A stretch of DNA of 7,922 bases from NCBI GenBank assembly GCA_900557255.1, contig USSA01000134.1, forward strand, positions 1-7,922, in the 5' to 3' direction. The notes below the pieces were generated by a model. That model was not told the DNA's origin. It searched no databases and worked only from the letters and a program-made list of their open reading frames with translations. Each line of letters begins with the position of its first letter. Position 1 is the stretch's first letter. The translations under genes were made by a program, and so were the position numbers. This document shows, in pieces, positions 1-5,682 of this stretch. This DNA is from an uncultured Prevotella sp. Its GTDB lineage: Bacteria; Bacteroidota; Bacteroidia; Bacteroidales; Bacteroidaceae.

Positions 1-73
1 ATTGCCAAAATATCTTTATTCATAAATCTATTTTTTCTATCACGACATTGCTACCATGATATAATTTTAGCAT
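1..73 (-). pseudogene. DUF3990-family protein, N-terminus only; apparently interrupted, and cut by window edge
   Basis: Reading leftwards from the ATG at 73-71 gives M-L-K-L-Y-H-G-S-N-V-V-I-E-K-I-D-L and then a TGA at 22-20. LYHGSN-x-x-I-E-x-x-D-L resembles the N-terminus I remember for DUF3990 proteins, whose genes often neighbour DUF3791 genes; I believe DUF3990 has an ADP-ribosyltransferase-like fold, but that is recollection. The ATG overlaps the stop of the upstream DUF3791 gene (ATGCTAA), an arrangement expected for translational coupling. The family normally continues with a DFGxGFY-type motif. After the stop, another frame can be read as M-N-K-D-I and a further one as F-G-N, which suggests small indels broke the gene. 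Only 19 bases remain beyond the stop, so a sequencing error or a genuinely short peptide cannot be excluded. Confidence 0.45.
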
Positions 74-291
74 CCTATTCGTCCTCCATTCTTTTGGCAC
101 AATATGGCAATATCCTCCACCGCATCCTCTATAGAAAGAGTATGCTCAGCCGCATAGCAATCAATAAGGAAGTCTATTCCTCCAAATCTACGCAAATAGG
201 CGTACGAAACTGCCAATGAAAGCTTAAAACGATTCGCAAAAGCACCAACGCAGCAATTCACGTATTCAATTATATTATGAGTCAAATCCAT
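67..291 (-). CDS. DUF3791-family small protein
   Basis: This 74-residue protein matches the pattern I know for DUF3791: an N-terminal helix (NIIEYVNCCVGAFANRF), a middle segment with aromatic and glycine residues (AYLRRFGGIDFL, about residues 31-42), then CYAAEHTLSIEDAVEDI and a C-terminal CQKNGG (about 65-70). The biochemical role of the family is not established to my knowledge. Its genes frequently accompany DUF3990 genes, and here the next start codon overlaps its stop, so a two-gene unit is likely. The ATG at 291 is preceded by GGAG three bases upstream and by a good Bacteroidetes promoter, which supports this start. There is no signal peptide or membrane segment, so a cytoplasmic protein is expected. 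Full length for the family. Confidence 0.75.
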   Translation of the reverse strand: MDLTHNIIEYVNCCVGAFANRFKLSLAVSYAYLRRFGGIDFLIDCYAAEHTLSIEDAVEDIAILCQKNGGRIGC

Positions 292-318
292 ATTCTCCGC
301 TTATAAAATTTCTAATTA

Positions 319-349
319 CAAATATAATGAAATATTTCGAAACCACCAA
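319..349 (-). promoter_or_regulatory. Promoter for the DUF3791 gene
   Basis: On the minus strand TATATTTG (326-319) fits the Bacteroidetes -7 consensus TAnnTTTG exactly, and TTGG (349-346) lies 19 bases upstream in the place of the -33 TTTG. The start codon is 28 bases downstream of the -7 box. The spacer contains the perfect 10-bp palindrome GAAATATTTC (329-338), which could be a repressor site or chance in A/T-rich DNA. Confidence 0.55.
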
Positions 350-374
350 CTTTTTCCGGCATTTTCTTTTATAA

Positions 375-578
375 AAAGAAAAATCGGTATAGGCGTTTAG
401 AGCGCACTGGCTAAATCATTGAAAATGAGCGTGTCTAATTAGAAATAGCGTCGCTAATTCATAAACACTATTAAAAGTGTTAGCCTTCACATATAATACT
501 TCTGTTGAAAATAAATCAGTTGTAAGATTCTATGTGAAGTTTTTAGTGCGCTTTAAACGCCTATACCTAAAGAAAAAT
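375..578. mobile_element. MITE-like element: 22-bp terminal inverted repeats with 10-bp direct repeats
   Basis: The ends 386-407 and 546-567 are inverted copies matching at 21 of 22 positions (left end starts GGTATAGGCGTTTAGAGCG). Immediately outside, after one unpaired base on each side, AAAGAAAAAT occurs exactly at 375-384 and 569-578, as a target-site duplication would. The roughly 184-bp interior has no ORF but several nested inverted repeats: GGCTAA 409-414 with TTAGCC 480-485, AATTAG 437-442 with CTAATT 454-459, TAGCG/CGCTA around 451, AACACT 464-469 with AGTGTT 476-481, and CTTCACATA 485-493 with TATGTGAAG 531-539. A non-autonomous transposon fits best. The direct repeat is A/T-rich, so a chance match or another structured element (for example an RNA or recombination site) remains possible. 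I do not recognise the parent IS. Confidence 0.6.
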
Positions 579-700
579 ATGTCACCTCAGAATACCGATA
601 AATGTGAGAATCGTGGCTATTTCTCATAGAACTTAGTAAACATTGACACATATTCTACTATTCAACGAAAGCTCAATCGTTAAACGAATAATAAGTCACC

Positions 701-913
701 CTATGGCATTATGGAAATGGAGATCCAAAGAGACGAAGTGAGACTCACTGCGATATTAGAATAGAAATTATTAAACAACAAGGCATATTCGGCATTAAAG
801 TTTCCTCCAGTTTGAACTATCCAAATTTTTCTACAAGTTGCCCATTTTGGTAATTCTCTAAAGTCATAATTTAAAGAATCACAAGCAAATACAAAATTGA
901 GCATTTCAACCAC
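701..913 (-). CDS. Doubtful small ORF, unknown
   Basis: A 70-codon ORF could start at a GTG (913-911) or at an ATG (904-902). It contains a possible motif-like stretch (WATCRKIWIVQTGG) and a hydrophobic C-terminal third, but I recognise no family. Its proposed start lies inside the 24-bp palindrome 902-925, which would be a strange place for a ribosome binding site and none is visible. It may be a remnant of an eroded gene or a chance ORF. No function is proposed. Confidence 0.18.
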   Translation of the reverse strand: MVEMLNFVFACDSLNYDFRELPKWATCRKIWIVQTGGNFNAEYALLFNNFYSNIAVSLTSSLWISISIMP

Positions 914-925
914 GTGGTTGAAATG
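902..925. repeat. Perfect 24-bp palindrome
   Basis: The bases CATTTCAACCAC (902-913) are followed at once by their exact reverse complement (914-925), with CACGTG at the centre. A perfect, unspaced palindrome of this length is unlikely by chance in under 8 kb. It could be a dimeric regulator site or a scar of inverted duplication. No T-tract follows on either side, so a terminator is less likely. Confidence 0.75.
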
Positions 926-1129
926 GTCGCCTATTTTTATCCTTTTTTAACTAGCAATCTAATCCTTTTTATCTGCAAGGTTTATTTACATTTATTTATA
1001 GCACAAAGCCAGAATATAATCATAACGATTACATAAGAGACTTAGCCACATATATACTAACGCGTGTTAAACAAGCAATATTCTTGCAAGTATTCGACAT
1101 CAAACTACCCATTTTCGAAGAAAAAAGCT

Positions 1130-1137
1130 TATCTTTG
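1130..1137 (+). promoter_or_regulatory. -7 box of the rloAB-like operon promoter
   Basis: TATCTTTG, followed by CAT, fits the Bacteroidetes -7 consensus TAnnTTTG and lies 30 bases upstream of the ATG at 1168. No convincing -33 TTTG is found 19-21 bases upstream, where the sequence reads CTACCC, so the promoter may be weak or depend on an activator. The short leader shows no purine-rich ribosome binding site beyond AAGAAAA, as is usual in this phylum. Confidence 0.5.
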
Positions 1138-1167
1138 CATCAGTATTAATAAGAAAATGACATTGTT

Positions 1168-2493
1168 ATGATACTTAGAGCTACATTTGAAAATATATAT
1201 TCCATCAAGGATGAGACTCAAATCAGCTTTGTGGCAGGTAAGAGCAACGCACATCCTTCTCATGTTTCCCGTGCAGAGAAGCGTGACGATATTTCTGTGC
1301 TGAAGGCTGGTATCGTGTATGGTGCAAATGCTTCCGGAAAGAGCAACGTCATCAAGGCCATTGCCCTGCTCCAGCAGATAGCCAATGGAAGTTTTCCGCA
1401 AAGCAAGGTGGAACCTTTCAAGCTTGCTGATACCGAAGAGAAAAACTCCAAGGTAGAAATCGAGTTCAAGACCAAGGGTAAGTGTTTTGCCTATGGCATG
1501 GAGTTCACCATCGGAGGAATCAAGGAGGAATGGCTGTTTGAAATCAACAGCCGTACCGACAAGGAAGTTTTCACCAGAAAGATTACAGCTGCCGGCAACG
1601 AGTTTACGTTTGGCAAGGTGGATGGAAACGAAGAAACATTCATGCTGCTGAAATTCATCGCCCACAGTACTCCTTCCGACTCCAGCTTCCTTTCAGAGTA
1701 TGTGCGCAGAAACGGCAAGGGACTTGAAACCATACGCATGGCCAAGAACTGGTTTGCTGACGGCTTGAAGATCATCTTCCCAAGCACACGCCTTCAGGGA
1801 ATTTCTTTCCTTACTGAAAACAATGATGAGCTGCAGGAAACGACTCGCTCGCTTCTTGCCTACTTCAACACGGGCATTTCAGACGTGCGCCTGTATAAAA
1901 TCAAGAAGGAAGATGTGAACTTATCTTCTGATTTGCTTGACAACATACTCAGCAAGGCCAAGAACGGCAAGGCGTACAGCATGGCTGCCACAGTTGGAGG
2001 CGAAATGCTTCTTTTCGAGGTGAATGCCAACGGAGGATATGAGATTTACAAGCAAAAGGCTGTTCACAGAAATCTTACTTCGGGCACAGAGGTTGTATTT
2101 GATCTGAGCGAAGAATCTGATGGCAGCATCCGGTTGCTTGACTTCATCCCAATGCTCATCGATTTGAAGCAAAACGAAGTTGATTATCTCATCGACGAGA
2201 TTGACCGCAGTATGCACCCGATGCTCTCGCAGAAAATCTTAGAGTGTTATTTCTCAGGACTGGAGCCTGGAAGAGACACTCAGCTCATCTTCTCCACTCA
2301 TGAATGCAACCTGCTCAACCTCGACCTTATCAGAGCTGACGAAGTATGGTTTGTCGAGAAGGGAAAGGATGGAGCATCTCATCTTACATCCTTGGCAGAA
2401 TTCAAGCCTCGTGAAGATGTCCGCAAGGGTTATCTATTAGGACGCTATGGAGCCATTCCGTTCTTTGCGCCTATAAGTCAATTAAAATGGTAA
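1168..2493 (+). CDS. RloA/AbiLi-like AAA15-type (ABC-class) ATPase, defence protein
   Basis: This 441-residue ATPase carries the complete set of ABC/SMC-class motifs: Walker A GANASGKS (residues 52-59), a signature-like region LSEESDGS (313-320), Walker B LIDEID (341-346) and a switch histidine in FSTHE (375-379). The N-terminus (MILRATFENIYSIKDETQISF) is typical of the AAA15/AAA_21 family that pairs with RloB or Toprim nucleases. In such pairs (RloAB, AbiL of lactococci, and more distantly PARIS and OLD nucleases) the ATPase is thought to sense infection and control the partner. Residues 80-300 between the ATPase halves form the family's variable region and contain the phage-sensing part in related systems. 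Its stop overlaps the start of the partner gene by 7 bases. The gene is G+C-richer than the DNA on either side, which hints at separate acquisition. Function is inferred from family and partner. Confidence 0.85.
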   Translation: MILRATFENIYSIKDETQISFVAGKSNAHPSHVSRAEKRDDISVLKAGIVYGANASGKSNVIKAIALLQQIANGSFPQSKVEPFKLADTEEKNSKVEIEFKTKGKCFAYGMEFTIGGIKEEWLFEINSRTDKEVFTRKITAAGNEFTFGKVDGNEETFMLLKFIAHSTPSDSSFLSEYVRRNGKGLETIRMAKNWFADGLKIIFPSTRLQGISFLTENNDELQETTRSLLAYFNTGISDVRLYKIKKEDVNLSSDLLDNILSKAKNGKAYSMAATVGGEMLLFEVNANGGYEIYKQKAVHRNLTSGTEVVFDLSEESDGSIRLLDFIPMLIDLKQNEVDYLIDEIDRSMHPMLSQKILECYFSGLEPGRDTQLIFSTHECNLLNLDLIRADEVWFVEKGKDGASHLTSLAEFKPREDVRKGYLLGRYGAIPFFAPISQLKW

Positions 2494-3140
2494 CAGCTAT
2501 GAGACAAAGAAAAGACTTTCAACGAATAGAAGGAGTTAAATCTTCTCGACTCATCGTCATAGCTGCAGAAGGAAGAGCAACCGAAAACATTTACTTCGAG
2601 GCTATGCGCCAGGAACTATGTGCAACTAATGTACAGCTGGTTGTTCTAAACCGAGAAGATGACAACTCTAATCCAGCCAATGTTCATCGCCAGATTAAAG
2701 ATTTCATGGATGAATACAACATCTTAGACGATGATCAACTATGGATTGTAATAGATCGTGACGACTGGAAGGAAAAAATGCTTGCCGACATTGCACAACT
2801 ATGTCAGCAAAACAGCAATCTCAGATTCTGCATGAGCAATCCATGTTTCGAACTTTGGTTGATATTGCACCTTGAAGACATCGAAGATTATTCGGAAGAG
2901 GATAAGAAGAACCTCTTTGAAAATCCTCGCTTGTCAACTCATGGTACATGGACGAAATATCATCTTCGCAAACTGATGGGACATTATCAGGAATCAGACT
3001 ATGATCCATCCATTTTGCTTCCACATGTCGAAGAGGCTATATGTAGAGCTGAAAAGCTGGATATAAACCCAAAAGACAGATGGCCGCAGACTACTGGAAC
3101 CAGAGTTTATTTACTTGCAAAAAGCATCATGGACAGATAA
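2487..3140 (+). CDS. rloB: RloB/AbiLii-like protein, putative Toprim-like effector
   Basis: This 217-residue protein has the RloB family layout: a strand ending in AAEGRATENIYF (residues 26-37, acidic E28 and E33), an IVIDRDD strand (87-93), SNPCFELWLILH (117-128) and a C-terminal WPQTTGTRVYLLAKSI (199-214). The glutamate near the N-terminus plus the D-x-D after a hydrophobic strand is a Toprim-like arrangement, suggesting a metal-dependent nuclease; catalysis has not been shown from this sequence. The gene follows the ATPase with ATGGTAA overlapping its stop, so the two are co-translated. A second in-frame ATG at 2499 gives MRQRKDFQ, also a typical RloB start, so the true start may be there. 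Together with the ATPase it resembles AbiL (AbiLi/AbiLii), a phage abortive-infection system in lactococci. It lacks DUF4435 features, so it is not PARIS AriB. Confidence 0.85.
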   Translation: MVTAMRQRKDFQRIEGVKSSRLIVIAAEGRATENIYFEAMRQELCATNVQLVVLNREDDNSNPANVHRQIKDFMDEYNILDDDQLWIVIDRDDWKEKMLADIAQLCQQNSNLRFCMSNPCFELWLILHLEDIEDYSEEDKKNLFENPRLSTHGTWTKYHLRKLMGHYQESDYDPSILLPHVEEAICRAEKLDINPKDRWPQTTGTRVYLLAKSIMDR

Positions 3141-3187
3141 TGACCGCACAGATAAGTCGTGAGATACATTCCAAGACGATGCAATAA

Positions 3188-3376
3188 TCCAACGCACCTT
3201 ACGTTATTACAGAAGAAGAGGACAACCGCATCCGCAACCGAAGGGAGACCTTCATCAGGGAAACAGGCACCGTTAAAACGGTACTCATCACGATGATCAC
3301 CTCCTATGGACTTGCGCCGGGCGGCTATTCTGATGATATCCAATGCCAGCTGACGATGGCAGATTTATTCAGATAA
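3188..3376 (+). pseudogene. C-terminal remnant of an AAA-family ATPase gene
   Basis: A frame open from 3188 to a TAA at 3374-3376 reads S-N-A-P-Y-V-I-T-E-E-E-D-N-R-I, then RRETFIRETGTVKTVLI, T-S-Y-G-L, G-G-Y-S-D-D-I-Q and finally LTMADLF-R. This resembles the C-terminus of the large Bacteroidetes family of AAA ATPases with a C-terminal nuclease-like domain, whose members tend to end in a 'TYGL...Q...LTMDDLF' pattern. There is a stop just upstream (3185-3187), no start codon with a ribosome site, and the ATPase motifs are missing, so only the last 62 codons survive. It begins 47 bases after the rloB-like stop, which suggests that the RloAB module or its insertion replaced the rest of the gene. 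The assignment rests on remembered family pattern. Confidence 0.55.
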
Positions 3377-3437
3377 AAGCCGACCTCTCAAAAAGGTAAA
3401 AAACCACGTTTTAGCACGAAAATGCAGATTTTGAGTG

Positions 3438-3492
3438 TTTACAAAGGTTAAATATGTTAAATCTTCAACCCATAAAAATGGGTGTTTGTAAA
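3438..3492. terminator. Nested hairpin, possible terminator
   Basis: ACCCAT (3468-3473), AAAA, ATGGGT (3478-3483) form a perfect 6-bp stem with a 4-base loop. TTTACAAA (3438-3445) and TTTGTAAA (3485-3492) form an outer inverted repeat. It may end transcription leaving the RloAB operon and ATPase scrap, but there is no long T-run after it, so this is tentative. Confidence 0.35.
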
Positions 3493-3514
3493 GATATATG
3501 ACATACAAAATGAA

Positions 3515-3539
3515 TGAAATCAAGTGAAATCAAGTGAAA
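3515..3539. repeat. 10-bp direct tandem repeat
   Basis: TGAAATCAAG occurs at 3515-3524 and 3525-3534, followed by a partial third copy TGAAA (3535-3539). Short direct iterations of this sort occur at replication or recombination-protein binding sites, but nothing else here supports such a role. Confidence 0.5.
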
Positions 3540-3727
3540 ATACGAAAATCGTAAGTAGCTGATAATCAACATCCTTTTCATTCAGAAGGAAAGCGGCTCA
3601 CAAATAGCACGTTAGTACTTAACCGATTGAGAATCAACGACATTCATTATTTGCGTGGGAAAGTGAAGGCGTAGAAAAGGGCTTAAAAAGATACTTGAAA
3701 AAAGTAGGAAAGTAGGACTAAAAAGCA

Positions 3728-3818
3728 CTGAATATCAGATAATTAAGGAGATAAAAACCCTTATATTTTAGCCCGGCTACCATATGGCTCAAAACTATGT
3801 TAAATAGCTGATATTCAG
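3728..3818. repeat. 11-bp inverted repeat CTGAATATCAG
   Basis: CTGAATATCAG (3728-3738) and CTGATATTCAG (3808-3818) are exact inverted copies, 69 bases apart. The right copy contains the stop of the truncated methyltransferase and lies about 12 bases from the point where that protein loses family similarity. This could be the end of a small mobile element or a recombinase site. Confidence 0.5.
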
Positions 3819-4207
3819 CTGATTACGTATGGTGCTATGAAAAATCTTGGTTGCCGGGCTTTCAAGATTTTTACCATCTCAAAGAACAGCATACCTCTTT
3901 CGTCTTTATAGCCCAAACGCGGAGGATTCTGTGCAGAAATAGAGAAAGATTGGCATGGGAACCCACCTATTAACATATCAAACTGAGGCATTTCATCAAT
4001 GTTGATTTCTCTAACATCCTTGACAATGCACTTGTGGCTAAAGTTCTCATTGTAAATTTTGGTGCAGTACTTATCATTGTCTACCGAATAGACAATATCG
4101 AAGGGGTTCTCTGCATACTCTTTTCCAAGAAACGAGAAACCGCCGACAACACCCAAATCCATTCCGCCACACCCACAAAAAAGTGATGCTACTTTTATTC
4201 TTTCCAT
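3815..4207 (-). pseudogene. Second DNA C5-cytosine methyltransferase, truncated after catalytic region
   Basis: The 130 residues start correctly with motif I (VASLFCGCGGMDLG, residues 6-19), contain SVDND (41-45, cofactor-binding region) and the catalytic motif IV GGFPCQSFS (81-89, nucleophile Cys85), and reach KARQPRFFIA (116-125). There the family should continue with ENV (motif VI); instead APYVIS and a TGA follow. Motifs VI-X and the target-recognition domain, well over half the usual 300-400 residues, are missing, so the product cannot methylate DNA on its own. The join is at about 3830-3835. The gene overlaps the endonuclease gene by 13 bases, so it was the third cistron of the operon. 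No C-terminal half is present elsewhere in this window. Two C5 methyltransferases beside one nuclease usually mean an asymmetric recognition sequence, one enzyme per strand, as in HgaI and LlaJI. Confidence 0.9.
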
Positions 4208-5682
4208 GTCAACAATTCTGTTGGTTTGAATATTTCTGAAGAGAACGATATCTCCATTCCGTTGCGAGATTCAGCTTCTATCTTATCTGATTTGTATAAT
4301 GCCACAGGATTTCGTAAAACAAAGAGTGTTCTATCTTGTTCACTAAGCATAAGGCGATATACGCAATAATGCTCTTTTATAGTACCTGCTACATTCCACT
4401 CGTTTGAAGACATATGGAATCCATACATCTGAATCTTTTTCTTACTGATAGTGGTTTTAACTTCTATATAGCGATGATTTTCCGTGCCATCTGCTTCATA
4501 GCTGTCAATATCGAAACCTGGGTGGTAAGCAGGGCTGTCTACAATTTGTACGAGACGGACGAACTTCTCATATCCATTTATCTTTAAGCGCATTTTCTCA
4601 TGACCACAAATTATAGCCTCTCCTAAGTTTCCGATATCTTTTGTTGTTCTATCATTAGAAGAAACAACTTCCTTGATCCGATCCTCGAAAACGACATCTA
4701 TTTCTCCTGCACGTTCAATAATAGAACGAATGTCAGTCTTGAACAACTCAGGATTCATTGAATCGTTTACATAATCGAACCAATAAGGCTCCAATCTTGT
4801 CAACTCTATAGTCGCAATATCTTTCTTCCCATAGAACTTATCGTATCCGTCAAACCAACTTTTATCTTCTGCAAAAGTCTTTAAAATAGAGAACTCGTTG
4901 CTCTTTAAGGTGAAATATCCGTGATTCTTTGACAGAAGATTGGCAATTTCCATATAATCTAATATATCGCCAGCGTATCTTGTCATATCGCCTTTAGTTC
5001 GTGCTTCACCACGCAATGATTGACATCTTGGATCATCTGGATTATAATATCTTACCTTGTTTTTCCGATTAGCCAATATTGTTTCTGCAATTTCTTTAGG
5101 AGAAAATTGACCACTTGTTACACGAATGTCATTGAAAATACAATATGTTGCTTCTTCGGCAGAGATAGACATCTCTTTTTGGGCATTTCTATTGCTAAGA
5201 ATTTCGTTGCCAGCCATAAGAACCTGAATAATTGTTCTTGCTGGTTTAAACTTGATGTTATGAGAGATTATGTCTCTAACATCATTTGATTTCATGTGAC
5301 CACCAGGAAACTGAAAAGAGAACAGGAACAAACGCAAAAATTGTGTCAAATCCTGATTTTCATGCAGAAACTTAGCCATTTTAGATGTCTCTGTCACATC
5401 ATTCTGCTTGTCTTCTGTGTAGAATCCAAACAATACAGGGATTTCTGTTCGCCAGTTGTCAAGAGTTTTCTTTTTTGCGTCGATGTTTCCTGGGAACATC
5501 TTTATTGCATTAAAATATTTCTTGCTGTATTCTTCACATGAGCACTTTGGTATTCGGCAACACTCATTAGCCATATAGAGTAGCACATTCTCAATGTTGC
5601 CCTTAAACCGAGGTCTCACAAAGTGTATGCGAAACCAATCTTTATTAGGTATCTGGTAATATGTTATTTTATTTTCTTCCAT
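4195..5682 (-). CDS. Type II restriction endonuclease with C-terminal DUF3883 (PD-(D/E)XK-type) domain
   Basis: This 495-residue protein has no family I can name over residues 1-340, which probably hold DNA recognition. The C-terminal part (about 345-465) has the DUF3883/NOV_C pattern of a PD-(D/E)XK nuclease: GNLGEAII (351-358, E355), PGFDI (388-392, D391) and YIEVKTT (405-411, E407 and K409). All the expected catalytic residues are present. It lies between two C5-cytosine methyltransferase genes, overlapping the first by 19 bases and the second by 13, so it is the restriction subunit of the same operon. No ATPase or helicase motifs are visible, so it acts as an ATP-independent type II enzyme rather than McrBC or type I/III. 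The reading frame is intact, although the companion second methyltransferase is broken. The recognition sequence cannot be read from the protein. Confidence 0.85.
   Translation of the reverse strand: MEENKITYYQIPNKDWFRIHFVRPRFKGNIENVLLYMANECCRIPKCSCEEYSKKYFNAIKMFPGNIDAKKKTLDNWRTEIPVLFGFYTEDKQNDVTETSKMAKFLHENQDLTQFLRLFLFSFQFPGGHMKSNDVRDIISHNIKFKPARTIIQVLMAGNEILSNRNAQKEMSISAEEATYCIFNDIRVTSGQFSPKEIAETILANRKNKVRYYNPDDPRCQSLRGEARTKGDMTRYAGDILDYMEIANLLSKNHGYFTLKSNEFSILKTFAEDKSWFDGYDKFYGKKDIATIELTRLEPYWFDYVNDSMNPELFKTDIRSIIERAGEIDVVFEDRIKEVVSSNDRTTKDIGNLGEAIICGHEKMRLKINGYEKFVRLVQIVDSPAYHPGFDIDSYEADGTENHRYIEVKTTISKKKIQMYGFHMSSNEWNVAGTIKEHYCVYRLMLSEQDRTLFVLRNPVALYKSDKIEAESRNGMEISFSSEIFKPTELLTWKE

Larger units (their letters stand above)
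579..1129. other. Gene-poor intergenic stretch, A/T-rich
   Basis: Apart from a doubtful 70-codon minus-strand ORF and the palindrome listed separately, I see no coding signal here: frames on both strands are short and lack recognisable motifs or ribosome binding sites. A small imperfect hairpin, GCAA-TATTC-TTGC, lies near 1075-1087. The base composition resembles the other non-coding stretches and differs from the rloA-like gene that follows, which is visibly richer in G and C. Confidence 0.5.
3377..3829. other. Non-coding junction region
   Basis: No ORF with recognisable content is present on either strand. The stretch contains a hairpin, a 10-bp tandem repeat, an AAGTAGGA-type repeat (GTAGGAAAGTAGG, 3704-3716), two look-alike blocks (GCTGATAATCAAC near 3558 and GATTGAGAATCAAC near 3626) and inverted copies of CTGAATATCAG. 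It lies between two broken genes (the ATPase tail and the truncated methyltransferase), so it is probably a mobile-element end or a deletion join. I cannot name the element. Confidence 0.45.

Noticed and set aside
386..567. Retron msr-msd or integron attC site suggested by the nested inverted repeats
   Set aside because: No reverse transcriptase gene lies nearby and no integrase or cassette array is present; the 10-bp flanking direct repeats fit a transposed element better.
1129..1665. Long minus-strand frame (178 codons) opposite the ATPase gene, with further frames at 1260-1475, 1491-1787 and 1921-2217
   Set aside because: They overlap a gene with complete ATPase motifs, carry no recognisable domain and are mirror effects of its codon usage.
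1168..3140. PARIS (AriA/AriB) or Gabija identity for the ATPase plus nuclease pair
   Set aside because: The second protein has RloB motifs (SNPCFELW, DRDD) rather than DUF4435, and the ATPase has no fused Toprim domain or UvrD-like helicase partner.
3107..3343. Minus-strand 78-codon frame over the end of rloB and the ATPase scrap
   Set aside because: The plus-strand frames here have family-like content, and this one has none.
3515..3539. Start of a CRISPR array or replication iterons
   Set aside because: Only two full 10-bp units with no spacers, no cas genes and no replication protein.
3815..4207. Functional split methyltransferase like M.AquI
   Set aside because: No second half with motifs VI-X lies in the window, and the protein ends in six unrelated residues right after a normal family sequence, as at a breakpoint.
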